Shown here: positions 45,352 through 53,257 of the stretch, piece after piece
How the letters are laid out: every line of letters begins with the position of its first letter
How positions within the stretch are numbered: the first letter of the stretch is position 1
Assembly (NCBI GenBank): GCA_022844045.1
Contig: JALHMM010000031.1
Span: 1-60,596, forward strand
Origin: Reyranellaceae bacterium
GTDB lineage: Bacteria > Pseudomonadota > Alphaproteobacteria > Reyranellales > Reyranellaceae
DNA: 60,596 bases
Direction: 5' to 3'
Notes under the pieces: model-generated
Database searches by the model: none
Told to the model about the DNA's origin: nothing
What the model saw: only the letters and a program-made list of their open reading frames with translations
Made by a program: the position numbers and the translations under genes

Positions 45352-45436
45352 TGGTGCCCTGGAGAAGACTCGAACTTCCACGCCTCGCGGCACTAGTACC
45401 TGAAACTAGCGCGTCTACCAATTCCGCCACCAGGGC
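45352..45436 (-). tRNA. tRNA-Leu(CAG)
   Basis: An 85-nt class II tRNA read on the minus strand: acceptor GCCCTGG / CCAGGGC, D arm GCGGAATTGGTAGACGC, anticodon stem-loop CTAGT-TTCAGGT-ACTAG with anticodon CAG, a long variable arm TGCCGCGAGGCGT, T arm with GTTCGAGTC, and encoded CCA. Leucine identity follows from the long variable arm, A73 and anticodon. Confidence 0.97.
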
Positions 45437-45484
45437 ACGAACCGCCGACCAAGGCGCCTCGGTTAATGGCCGGGCCGCTGGATG

Positions 45485-45844
45485 TCAACTATTCATCGAT
45501 TTCTCGTCCCACAGACGGATGGCGTAGCCATCCGGGTCGAGCAGTTCGGCACCAAAGCCCCAGAACACCTTCCTGGGCGGATGGCCGTCGCGGGCACCCT
45601 TCGCCGACATGTCAGGGTAGGCGCTGTGCACGTCGTCGACCTGGAAATAGAGCGCGAAGGCCTCGGGGTGCGCCGGCACCGGCCCCTCGGCCAGGAAGAT
45701 CGTGAAGTCGTGCTCGTCGCGCACCGCCACCGAGCGGCGGTCGGGCATCTCGAACTCGACCGTGAGGCCGAGCACCCCGACATACCAGCGGCGCGAGGCC
45801 TGCCAGTCGCTGACCGCCAGGGTGAGGTGATCGAATTTCAACAT
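45485..45844 (-). CDS. VOC family (glyoxalase/bleomycin resistance-like) protein
   Basis: A 119-residue vicinal oxygen chelate protein with two beta-alpha-beta-beta-beta modules: FDHLTLAVSDWQASRRWYVGVLGL at the N terminus and ALYFQVDDVHSAYPDM followed by LLDPDGYAIRLWDE. Metal ligands are likely His6 (FDHLTL), Glu around 52 and the Asp/Arg-rich end. Substrate is unknown. It lies 26 nt downstream of the PII-like gene on the same strand. Confidence 0.85.
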   Translation of the reverse strand: MLKFDHLTLAVSDWQASRRWYVGVLGLTVEFEMPDRRSVAVRDEHDFTIFLAEGPVPAHPEAFALYFQVDDVHSAYPDMSAKGARDGHPPRKVFWGFGAELLDPDGYAIRLWDEKSMNS

Positions 45845-45870
45845 CGTCGTGCCTCCCGAGGCTTCTCGAC

Positions 45871-46188
45871 TCAGAAGTGGTCTGGCCTGGCGACCTCGAC
45901 ATCGGAGAGATAAACGATCGCGGTGAAGTCGCGCAGCCGCTCGACACTATCGTTCAGCAGCCGACGCGCGACATCCTCGCGTGTGATGGCGATCACCAGC
46001 GCGTTCTCGAGGACTCGGCTCGCCTCCTCGCCGTCGCGCCGCCCCTGGCGCCCACGCCCGGCGATGTGCGGTATCACCGTGTGGCCGGTCACACCGGCTT
46101 CGCGCAGCCACTCGACGACATCGTCGAGGATGGCGCGTTCGCACACGATCTCGACCTTCTTGCGGCGATGGATGGTCGCGTCGCTCAT
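45871..46188 (-). CDS. PII-like (SbtB-type) regulatory protein
   Basis: A 105-residue ferredoxin-fold PII-like protein. KKVEIVCERAILDDVVEWLREAGVTGHTVIPHIAGRGRQG contains the beta-alpha start and a T-loop-like stretch, and ALVIAITREDVARRLLNDSVERL is the second beta-alpha unit. It lies 10 nt downstream of an SbtA-type bicarbonate permease gene, the arrangement of cyanobacterial sbtA-sbtB, where SbtB binds adenine nucleotides and controls SbtA. Nucleotide binding here is inferred. Confidence 0.8.
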   Translation of the reverse strand: MSDATIHRRKKVEIVCERAILDDVVEWLREAGVTGHTVIPHIAGRGRQGRRDGEEASRVLENALVIAITREDVARRLLNDSVERLRDFTAIVYLSDVEVARPDHF

Positions 46189-46198
46189 GGTGGCTGCC

Positions 46199-47182
46199 TC
46201 AAGGACGGAGCGCGGCGGCGATGGCCGTGTAGAGCGGGATGCCGATCGCGACGTTGAACGGGAAGGTCACGCCCAGCGACAGCGTCAGATACAGCGCGGG
46301 ATTGGCCTTGGGCAGCGCCAGTCGCATGGCCGCCGGCACGGCGATGTAGGAGGCGGACGCGCACAGCGTGGCGAACAGCGCGACGCCGCCGACCGAAAGA
46401 CCCAGGGCCGATCCAAGCCCCAGGCCGACCACCGCGCCGATCAGCGGCTGGATCACCGCGAAGGCGAGCAGCGCCGGCGACAAGGCGGGCGCGGCGCGCA
46501 GCTGGCGCATCGCCACCACGCCCATGTCGAGCAGGAACAAGCACAACAGCCCGTTGAACAGGTCGCCCATCAGGGGCTTGACCTTGGCGTAGCCTGGCGC
46601 GCCGGCGATCCAGCCGATGAGGAAGCCGCCGACCAGAAGCACGATGCTGCCGTTGAACAGCACCTCTCGCCAAAGATGACGCGTGGCCACCGCGGTTCGC
46701 GGTCCGGCGAATCCCGCCCGGCGCGCGAGCAGCAGGCCGGTGACGATCGCCGGCGTCTCCATGACCGCCATCATCGCCACCAGATAGCCTTCGAACGCCA
46801 TGCCGCGCGCGGCGAGGAACTCGCTGGCCGTGACGAAGGTCACGACGCTGACCGACCCGTAATGCGCGGCGATCGCCGCGGCGTCGACCGCCGCCGCGCG
46901 GGTCGTCGCCCGCAGCAGCGCGTGGGCGACGACCGGCAGCAGGAAACTCACGACCCCCGCCACGACGATGGCCAGGATCGCGTCTGTCGACACACCACCG
47001 GCCAACGCCACGCCACCCTTCATGCCGATCGCCAGCATCAGGTAGATCGCCAGGCCCTTGGCGACAGCGTCGGGAAACTCGAGGTCGGATCGGACGAACG
47101 CCGCCAGCGCGCCCAGCGCGAAGCACAGCGTCATCGGCGACAGCAGATTCGCGCCGGCGAGAGACAGGATCTCAGACGGCAT
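46199..47182 (-). CDS. sbtA: SbtA-type sodium-dependent bicarbonate permease (DUF897)
   Basis: A 327-residue membrane protein with about ten hydrophobic segments in two inverted halves, matching the SbtA family: [24 protein letters not shown] at the N terminus, [15 protein letters not shown] in the middle (with a mirrored [18 protein letters not shown] near the end) and [17 protein letters not shown]. SbtA takes up bicarbonate with sodium. Codons upstream of ATG 47182 lead only to a TTG at 47209. In a heterotroph it could feed anaplerotic carboxylases; the linked PII-like gene supports the assignment. Confidence 0.87.
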   Translation of the reverse strand: MPSEILSLAGANLLSPMTLCFALGALAAFVRSDLEFPDAVAKGLAIYLMLAIGMKGGVALAGGVSTDAILAIVVAGVVSFLLPVVAHALLRATTRAAAVDAAAIAAHYGSVSVVTFVTASEFLAARGMAFEGYLVAMMAVMETPAIVTGLLLARRAGFAGPRTAVATRHLWREVLFNGSIVLLVGGFLIGWIAGAPGYAKVKPLMGDLFNGLLCLFLLDMGVVAMRQLRAAPALSPALLAFAVIQPLIGAVVGLGLGSALGLSVGGVALFATLCASASYIAVPAAMRLALPKANPALYLTLSLGVTFPFNVAIGIPLYTAIAAALRP

Positions 47183-47249
47183 CGGCGCGCACGCGGTGTC
47201 TGCGGACAATCGCCAGGGTCACGGCTCCATGATTCCGCGGATCGCTGAG

Positions 47250-47935
47250 CTCCCGCTTGGCCACAGGCGGACAGCATATATGCGGCCGGATGCCACTTGC
47301 GAACATCGCGTTGCGGTTGATCATGAGGCGGTGCGCCGTGATGGTGGCGGCGATGGGACCCTCGGCGTGCCGCGGGTCGTCCACGGCTTCGGCACTCGTA
47401 ATGTGCTCTAAGACGATCCGCAAGACGCTCCGCAGCCCGGGGAAATCGGCTCACAGCGGCACAAGCACCCGGTCCATGAACGCTTGTCCCCTGTCGAGAA
47501 CGTCCGTCCCCTGATCGGCCATCTCACCATGGATCAATAGTGGCGTTGCGACGCCCCGCATCCTCTCCAACACCCGGCGGACCCTGCCAATGTCGGTCAC
47601 GCTGGCGGCGGAGTTCGTGATGCTGCGCGTTGGGTACATCTTCACCGCCGTGACAGTCCCTTCGGCGAAGCCCTGCGCGAGGTCTTCGGAATCGTGTCTT
47701 CGGTCAGGAAAGGCGTCATCAGCGGCTGGAACCTGGAGCCGTCGGGCAAGACGCGTCGGATCCGATCGCGATAGGCGGCCGCTTGGGCGGCCGACCTCAC
47801 CGGCGCAGCGAGGTTCGGCATGGCGATGGCGCGTCCAAACGTGCGCGCCGTCTAGGGCAACGCCATGCCCGACGCGGCGCCATCGCGAAGGTGCACATGC
47901 CAGTCGTCGGGTCGGGAGAGGATCATCTCTTCCAT
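47250..47935 (-). pseudogene. pyrC: Dihydroorotase (pyrC) pseudogene
   Basis: The remnant reads in dihydroorotase order: SRPDDWHVHLRDG with the metal-binding HxH, then an in-frame TAG where a Tyr is usual, [15 protein letters not shown], a frameshift near 47690, [26 protein letters not shown], a TGA in place of an Arg codon at 47451, and [44 protein letters not shown]. Homology stops there; the last third including the final metal and substrate residues is missing. With two nonsense codons, one frameshift and truncation it cannot make an active enzyme. A functional pyrC or pyrC-like gene is presumably elsewhere. Confidence 0.88.
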
Positions 47936-47940
47936 CAGGG

Positions 47941-49515
47941 TCACGTTCGCCCCGTTTCCCGCGCCTGACGCGCACCTTGCGGTTCTGTCCAGAGCTCCAG
48001 CGGCGTCAGCCGCGCCGTCTTCTTCGACTGGTGACGATCCATGCGATGGAGCACATTGTCGAGAAAACGCACCGCTTCGACGATGAATGGTCCTTTGTTG
48101 AGCATCACGCATTCAGCGCGCTGCGCCATCGCCGCATCGGTTACTTCGGCCCGGCTGGGGGCTCCTTCTTCAACCATGTCGGCCAAGACCTGGGTCGCCC
48201 AGATGACCGGCACGCAGGCCGCCTCGCAGAGCCATAGGATATTCTCTTGGACTTCGCTGATCCGCTCGAAACCAAGTTCAACCGCCAGATCTCCTCGCGC
48301 GATCATGACCGCCAGTGGGTGTTGCCCGGCGCCTTGCACGACCAGATCCGGAAGGCTCCTGACGGCAAGCGCGGTTTCGATCTTGATCACCAAGGGCTGC
48401 GCGGGACGTCCGCCGCGTCGTGCCGCCAGTTCCCGCTGAATAAGCTTGATGTCCGGCGGACGCTGAACGAAAGAGAACCCGACGAGGTCGGCATTATCCG
48501 CAACAAAATCGAGATCGCGGAAATCCTTCTCGGTCAGAGGCGGAAGATCGACCGCGGTATCCGGGAAGTTCAGTCCCTTGTTGAGCCTGAGCTTCACGCC
48601 CTTGCTGCGCGCCTGCACGACGCGAAGCACCGCGCCGTCCGGCTCGATCCTTTCGACGCGCGCCGCGATGCGGCCGTCGTCGATGAAGATCCGTGCTCCG
48701 ACCTCAAGCTGATCAAGAACCTCCGGGAACGTCATCCGGATGACGATGGCGTCAGCCTCCGCCTGAGCCGGCATTCGACCTACCAACAGGACAAGATCGT
48801 CGCGGTAGAGCCGCGTCTTCTTCGGCGCGAGGACTTCGGCGATCCGGCATTTGGGACCGGCTATATCCATTAGGATCCGGCAGCTCCTGCCTTGATCGGT
48901 CGCCGCGGCGCGGCTGTTTTCGATCATGGCCGCCCAGATCTCCGGCCCGTCATGCGCGCAGTTGATGCGCAGGCAGTCCGCGCCAGCGCGAATGATCTCG
49001 GCGACCAGGGCGCGATCTTGACCGGCCATAGTCGGCAAGGTCACCATGATTCGCGTGCCAGGACCGTGCGGATCGTCCCCGAAAATCCTGGCTTGCTCTC
49101 GCCCTAAAATCCGCTTTCCGTTCCGGAAGTCCAAGGGGGTGGGATGGGACACCGCGGGCTGACCGGCCATTTCGGCCAGCGTCGCGCAGACGGCGTCAAG
49201 TGTTGCCATGACGCGGCCCTCACTCCGTCCGAGCGACGTCAGTCCAAGCGCCGAGAGCTGATGCTGCAGACCGCTCAAATCATGGCGACGAAACGCCAGA
49301 TACTGCGCCAAATTGGTCGCTCCAGGCAGAAAGCTCCGCCGCGCCACCATGGGGGACCAGCCCTCGACCATGGCTTGGCTCTCCCGAATGACGGCAGCTC
49401 GGATGTGAACCATCCTGGACAGGAGGCGCTTCGCGGATACCTTCCGGTCCGCCTCGCGGGAGCGGCCCACGGCGGGACGTTTCAAGCTCGAACGTCGGTT
49501 CGCATTCAGCGGCAT
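47941..49515 (-). CDS. Atypical pyruvate kinase with N-terminal extension and no C-terminal domain
   Basis: A 524-residue pyruvate-kinase-family protein. The first 130 or so residues are an extension not found in standard enzymes. The barrel then shows IRAGADCLRINCAHDGP, MDIAGPKCRIAE, VIKIET (catalytic Lys), MIARGDLAVELGFE, WATQVLADMVEEGAPSRAEV. VMLNKGPFIVEA replaces the normal VMLSGETA, and the allosteric C-terminal domain is missing. This form is known from some proteobacteria and plants, with uncertain activity. The ATG at 49515 has GGAG upstream. It lies between the pyrC pseudogene and terC in a partly decayed segment. Confidence 0.8.
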   Translation of the reverse strand: MPLNANRRSSLKRPAVGRSREADRKVSAKRLLSRMVHIRAAVIRESQAMVEGWSPMVARRSFLPGATNLAQYLAFRRHDLSGLQHQLSALGLTSLGRSEGRVMATLDAVCATLAEMAGQPAVSHPTPLDFRNGKRILGREQARIFGDDPHGPGTRIMVTLPTMAGQDRALVAEIIRAGADCLRINCAHDGPEIWAAMIENSRAAATDQGRSCRILMDIAGPKCRIAEVLAPKKTRLYRDDLVLLVGRMPAQAEADAIVIRMTFPEVLDQLEVGARIFIDDGRIAARVERIEPDGAVLRVVQARSKGVKLRLNKGLNFPDTAVDLPPLTEKDFRDLDFVADNADLVGFSFVQRPPDIKLIQRELAARRGGRPAQPLVIKIETALAVRSLPDLVVQGAGQHPLAVMIARGDLAVELGFERISEVQENILWLCEAACVPVIWATQVLADMVEEGAPSRAEVTDAAMAQRAECVMLNKGPFIVEAVRFLDNVLHRMDRHQSKKTARLTPLELWTEPQGARQARETGRT

Positions 49516-49535
49516 CACGTCTCCGGTCGCGCGGC

Positions 49536-49715
49536 TCAAGCCGCCTGCGTGAGTTGTCCGCGGCCGGCGGCCTCGATAGTCCTGCGTAGGGCCGGATCAA
49601 GTTCACGGTTAATGGAAGGATCGTCGAGCCAGACCGTCTCGGCCGCGGTATCGGCATCGATGGCGAGCGCGGCCGCCGCAAGCTGGCCCGGTGTGTCGGG
49701 GCGGGCGATGACGTT
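49536..49715 (-). other. Orphan open frame, possible gene remnant
   Basis: The minus frame between a TGA at 49716-49718 and a TGA at 49536-49538 reads VIARPDTPGQLAAAALAID, then ETVWLDDPSINRELDPALRR and TIEAAGRGQLTQAA, which is protein-like in composition but has no ATG, GTG or TTG start in frame. I do not recognise a family. It is either a decayed 3' end or a chance high-GC frame in the terC/pyruvate kinase gap. Confidence 0.3.
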
Positions 49716-49799
49716 TCACGAGTATCGGCTTTGACGCACCGAGCGGCTGAAGGAGATGCGATGATGTGCGTGGCGGTGCGGACGGGACATCGATGGTCA

Positions 49800-50861
49800 T
49801 CAATCGTCTCCCGCAGGGCGAGTGGCGGGCCGTGTTCCAAGGGTATCCGGGAGCGGCGTTGCCAGGCCGTGGCTGGCGGTTTCATCTGTCACCGCCGCAC
49901 GGGTTTTCCATAGCGAGATCAGGATGCCGCCCCCGATGAGGGACAAGGTCACGCCGAGAGAGATCGCGGGGTCGACCTTGCTGACGATCTGGTTCCAGAA
50001 GATCTTCGCCCCGATGAAGACGAGCACGATGGCGAGCGCGTACTTCAGATACTCGAAGCGGTGCACCATGGCGGCCAAGGCGAAATAGAGGGCGCGCAGA
50101 CCGAGGATCGCCATGATATTGGCCGTGAACACGATGTAGGTATCGGTCGTGATGGCGAAGATCGCCGGCACCGAGTCGACGGCGAACACAAGGTCGGCGA
50201 TGTTGATCACGACGAGCGCGAGGAACAGGGGCGTCGCGAAGCGCGTGAGCTTGCCCGTCTGCGGATCGGGCTTGCGGACGAAGAAGCGCGAACCGTGCAA
50301 CTCGGACGTGACACGCATGCGCTTGGACAGGAAGCGCACGACCGGATTCTTCGACACGTCCTGCTCGCTCTCGCCCATGACGAGCATCTTGATGCCCGTG
50401 GCGATCAGGAAGGCGCCGAAGATATAGAGCACCCACTCGTACTCCTGCACGAGCGCCGCGCCGAGCCCGATCATGATGCCGCGCAAGACCAGCACCGCGA
50501 GGATACCCCAGAGCAGTGCCCGGTACTGGTATTTGGCGGGAATGGCGAAATAGCTGAAGATCAGCGAGATGACGAAGACGTTGTCGATCGAGAGCGCCTT
50601 CTCGAGGGCATAGCCCGTGAAGTACTCCATGCCCGAGGTCGGACCCATCGACCACCACAGCCAGCCGCCGAACGCCAGCGCGATCGCGATGTAGAACGCG
50701 GACAACACCAGGCTTTCGCCGACACCGAGCTCTCGGTCATTCTTGTTGAGAACGCCGAGGTCGAAGGCGAGCAAGGCGCCGACCACGACTGCGAAAACCA
50801 GCCAGAGCCAGACCGATTGGCCGATGAATTCGCGGGTCAGGAAGTCGGCGAGCAGTTCCAT
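49800..50861 (-). CDS. TerC family integral membrane protein (Alx-like)
   Basis: A 353-residue protein with about nine membrane helices. TerC signatures are ALLAFDLGVLNKNDRELGV, the acidic KALSIDNVFVISLIFSYF and the second-half IADLVFAVDSVPAIFAITTD. TerC/Alx proteins move or sense metal ions (manganese, calcium) or confer tellurite resistance. E. coli alx has a manganese riboswitch; I could not find a convincing one in the 150 nt upstream here. The C terminus is a 35-residue disordered Pro/Thr-rich tail. Confidence 0.93.
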   Translation of the reverse strand: MELLADFLTREFIGQSVWLWLVFAVVVGALLAFDLGVLNKNDRELGVGESLVLSAFYIAIALAFGGWLWWSMGPTSGMEYFTGYALEKALSIDNVFVISLIFSYFAIPAKYQYRALLWGILAVLVLRGIMIGLGAALVQEYEWVLYIFGAFLIATGIKMLVMGESEQDVSKNPVVRFLSKRMRVTSELHGSRFFVRKPDPQTGKLTRFATPLFLALVVINIADLVFAVDSVPAIFAITTDTYIVFTANIMAILGLRALYFALAAMVHRFEYLKYALAIVLVFIGAKIFWNQIVSKVDPAISLGVTLSLIGGGILISLWKTRAAVTDETASHGLATPLPDTLGTRPATRPAGDD

Positions 50862-51013
50862 GAGAATAGTCCTTAATGCTCAGGTGTTCGGGAGCACGCG
50901 TTGAAGGGTCATAGGCCCGACGTTGCGCCCGGCCCGAGGGGCAGAGAGCAGCGCGGACCTTTCGGGAGCCGTCGATTAACGATTCCGCCCTTGCGCAGCG
51001 ATGGGGTGGCACC

Positions 51014-51214
51014 TCAGTGCGGCAGAAGCACCGGCAACGACGGGGTAGAGATCACGGTCTTTGTCGCGCCGCCCAAGATGAAGTCGCGCGGGCGGAAGTG
51101 CCCACAAGCGCCCATGACGAGAGCGCCCATGACGAGCAAGTCGAGGTCGTATGCGCCCACACAGTCGTCGACGTCCGGGCCGACCGCTCGATCACCGGTG
51201 GATCCGGGATCCAC
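51014..51214 (-). pseudogene. Universal stress protein C-terminal remnant
   Basis: The frame encodes the last quarter of a UspA-domain protein: YDLDLLVMGA, then GACGHFRPRDFILGGATK with the nucleotide-binding G-2x-G-9x-G-S/T pattern, and STPSLPVLLPH. The N-terminal three quarters are absent. A 15-bp tandem duplication (GCGCCCATGACGAGA-like unit on the plus strand, 51109-51139) repeats LVMGA within the conserved core. There is no start codon with a ribosome site. It is regarded as a broken gene. Confidence 0.75.
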
Positions 51215-51259
51215 CGTGCCCGCGAGTCCGACGCCGAACCATGTCGGCGTCGGGCCCCG

Positions 51260-51595
51260 TCAATCGAACAGCTCGGACAGGAACGACTTCTTCCGCTTGC
51301 CGTGGCGATAGTCGTCATCGTCGTCGCGGTATCGCCTCTGGTCGTCACGATATCGGCTGTCGTCGCCACGATATCCGCCCGACCGATCGTCCTGTCGTAC
51401 CGGCTCTTCACGCGGTTGCGCCGGCTTCATGTCCGCGACGCTGCGTTCGATGATCTTGTCGATCTCGCCGCGATCCAGCCAAACGCCGCGACACGTCGGG
51501 CAATAGTCGATCTCGATGCCCGCGCGTTCGGACAGGGTCAGCCCGGTCTTGCAGATCGGGCATGACATGGCGGCGACGGATTCAACGTTGCGCAT
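51260..51595 (-). CDS. TFIIB-type zinc-ribbon protein with charged tail
   Basis: A 111-residue protein with a zf-TFIIB ribbon: Cys12, Cys15, Cys32 and Cys35 in SCPICKTG and YCPTCRGVWLDRGEIDKIIE. Residues about 60-105 are a low-complexity Arg/Asp/Tyr repeat (RGDDSRYRDDQRRYRDDDDD), followed by KRKKSFLSELFD. Small bacterial zf-TFIIB proteins have unknown function. The ATG at 51595 is 2 nt after the YdcH stop codon, so the two are translated together. ATG 51568 is an alternative start. Confidence 0.85.
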   Translation of the reverse strand: MRNVESVAAMSCPICKTGLTLSERAGIEIDYCPTCRGVWLDRGEIDKIIERSVADMKPAQPREEPVRQDDRSGGYRGDDSRYRDDQRRYRDDDDDYRHGKRKKSFLSELFD

Positions 51596-51597
51596 GG

Positions 51598-51789
51598 TCA
51601 GGCAATCCCGTGGGTATGGTACTGGTGGTGCTGGTGAAGGCGACGCATGCGGTCCTTGACCAGCAGCTTCAGCTTCTTGAGCCGCAGCAGCCGCCAGGGG
51701 TTTAGCGTGCGCCGGTTGCCCTGCTCGTCGCGGATCGCCGCATCGAGCCGGCTGTGGAGACGGGTCAGTCGGTAGCTAAACGGAATCAT
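51598..51789 (-). CDS. YdcH (DUF465) family small protein
   Basis: A 63-residue helical protein matching DUF465: LTRLHSRLDAAIRDEQ in the first half and LLRLKKLKLLVKDRMRRL in the second. YdcH proteins are small coiled-coil proteins of unknown function. The ATG at 51789 has GGAGAGAGG upstream, a very good ribosome binding site; the open frame to 51825 is not needed. The C-terminal tail is His-rich (HQHHQYHTH), which might bind metal. Confidence 0.8.
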   Translation of the reverse strand: MIPFSYRLTRLHSRLDAAIRDEQGNRRTLNPWRLLRLKKLKLLVKDRMRRLHQHHQYHTHGIA

Positions 51790-51982
51790 CGCCTCTCTCC
51801 GTCGATGGTCTGGCCAATCGGACATCAGCGATGCGTCGCGGAACCCCGCTCAACCTGCATCGCGCAGGCCCGATGCGGATCCGGGCTTTCAAACTCCAGG
51901 GAGAAACCGCCGGAGCGGCCTGATCCGCGACCCAAACCTAACGTCGACAGCAATAGTCTTCTAATATTAAACTTGCCGTTCT

Positions 51983-52003
51983 CCGATAGATTTAAACTAT
52001 CGG
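51983..52003. promoter_or_regulatory. LysR/OxyR-type dyad
   Basis: CCGATAG-ATTTAAA-CTATCGG is a perfect 7-bp dyad with a 7-bp AT-rich centre. It fits the OxyR half-site pattern ATAGnTnnnAnCTAT exactly. It covers the stop codon of the LysR gene and lies about 195 bp upstream of the YdcH/zinc-ribbon genes on the same strand, so it could be an operator for them, or a hairpin ending the LysR transcript. Confidence 0.45.
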
Positions 52004-52926
52004 CCCGTCTTTCGCGCCGTCTCGTCGCCGAGAAGCAGGCTCGCATCCGCCTGGATGCGCTTGGCGATCATCCGGTATGCCGGCGCATAGGCGGCGCCGG
52101 ACCGCCACGCCGCGGCGATACTCCGGGTGTAGGCCCACCGCGTCGGCCGCAACACCTTGACGCCCGCCAGGCCTCCCACGTCGGAGCGGATGTAAAGCTC
52201 CGGCAGGATCGCGAGGCCGAGGCCGGACGCCGTCATCTGATGGACGCTGTCCAGGCTGGTGCCCTCGTAGTCGCGCAACAGGGTCATCCCCAGCTCGGCG
52301 CAGATCGCCGCGACCTGGCGGTGCAGGTGATGACGAGGGTCGAGACTGAGGACCTGGGCGCCCCGCAGATCGGCCAGGGACAGCTTGGACGCGCGCGCGA
52401 GCGGATGATCCGGCGGCGCGACGACGAGCAGGCGTTCACGAAACAAGGGCTCGATGTCGGCGTCGCTGGCTTCGATCGGCAAAGGTCCCAGCATCATGTC
52501 CAACGTACCCCTGGACAGCTCGAGCGCCTGATCGCCGGGGATGCCCTCCTTGATATGCAGCCGAAGATCGGGTTGCTCGCGGTGCAGCGCCGCGACGATC
52601 GCCGGCATCAGATAAGGACCCAGGGTCGGTGTGACGCCGAAACGCAACGTGCCGACGAGTCGCTCGCCGGCCCGGCGGGCGAGGCTGCGGATGTCCTCGA
52701 CCTCGACGATGAGTCGCCGGGCGCGCGCCGCGATGTCCCGGCCGATGGGCGTCAAGGTCGCGCCGGATGCCCGTCGTTCGACCAGAACGGCGCCAAGCCG
52801 TTCTTCCAGCGCGCGTATCTGTTGGCTGAGCGACGGCTGGGAAACGCGGCAAGCGTCCGCCGCACGGTGGAAATTCTCGAGATCGGCGATCGCGACAAGG
52901 TACTCGAGCTGGCGCAAGGTCGGCAT
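51997..52926 (-). CDS. LysR family transcriptional regulator, OxyR-like clade
   Basis: A 309-residue LysR regulator. The N-terminal winged helix PTLRQLEYLVAIADLENFHRAADACRVSQPSLSQQIRALE is close to OxyR. The effector domain (about residues 90-295) contains GVTPTLGPYLMPAIV and LGLAILPELYI. The redox pair of E. coli OxyR (two cysteines nine residues apart) is not present; only isolated cysteines are seen, so peroxide sensing by disulfide formation is unlikely. ATG 52926 begins the homology. It is divergent from an NDUFA9-like gene across a repeat-filled spacer. Confidence 0.88.
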   Translation of the reverse strand: MPTLRQLEYLVAIADLENFHRAADACRVSQPSLSQQIRALEERLGAVLVERRASGATLTPIGRDIAARARRLIVEVEDIRSLARRAGERLVGTLRFGVTPTLGPYLMPAIVAALHREQPDLRLHIKEGIPGDQALELSRGTLDMMLGPLPIEASDADIEPLFRERLLVVAPPDHPLARASKLSLADLRGAQVLSLDPRHHLHRQVAAICAELGMTLLRDYEGTSLDSVHQMTASGLGLAILPELYIRSDVGGLAGVKVLRPTRWAYTRSIAAAWRSGAAYAPAYRMIAKRIQADASLLLGDETARKTGR

Positions 52927-52973
52927 TGTTGGTGTCCCGGAGTCGGCAGTTGGTTCCCACCGATTCAATGCAT

Positions 52974-53156
52974 GGCTATCGCATATGGACTTTGGTCTTA
53001 CCTTCCCCCGGAGGGGGAAGGTGGCGCGGAGCGACGGATGGGGGATGTTGAAGACGAACGCAGGAGTCCGTCTTCAACATCCCCCATCCGCCCTTCGGGC
53101 ACCTTCCCCCTCCGGGGGAAGGTAAGACCAAGTCAAACCGGCCACATGCGATAGCC
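52974..53156. repeat. Palindromic repeat, type A copy with terminal inverted repeats
   Basis: The core (53000-53123) is a full type A element. It is nested in TTGGTCTT / AAGACCAA and then in the outer pair GGCTATCGCAT (52974-52984) / ATGCGATAGCC (53146-53156). The outer motif is shared with the copy inside the CoA-transferase gene even though the cores belong to different types. It fills most of the 331-bp spacer between the LysR gene and the NDUFA9-like gene; no other gene is seen there. Confidence 0.88.
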
Positions 53157-53257
53157 CTGCCGTCAATATGGTCGCATCCCACCGGTCCGTCTGTTCCGTC
53201 CCGGCCCCACCTGTACTATACGCCGACAATCGAAGCATTCGGCAGCGGGGCGTTACA

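Noticed and set aside
47451..47975. A 174-residue intact protein
   Set aside because: Only its last 60 residues are protein-like and they are the middle of a broken dihydroorotase; the rest is out of frame.
50862..51013. Manganese (yybP-ykoY) riboswitch upstream of terC
   Set aside because: The spacer has CGCAACGT and CTATGACCC blocks vaguely like alphaproteobacterial examples, but the diagnostic GGGGAGTAG block is missing and I could not draw the structure.
51997..52926. True OxyR
   Set aside because: The N-terminal domain is OxyR-like, but the peroxide-sensing cysteine pair is not present.
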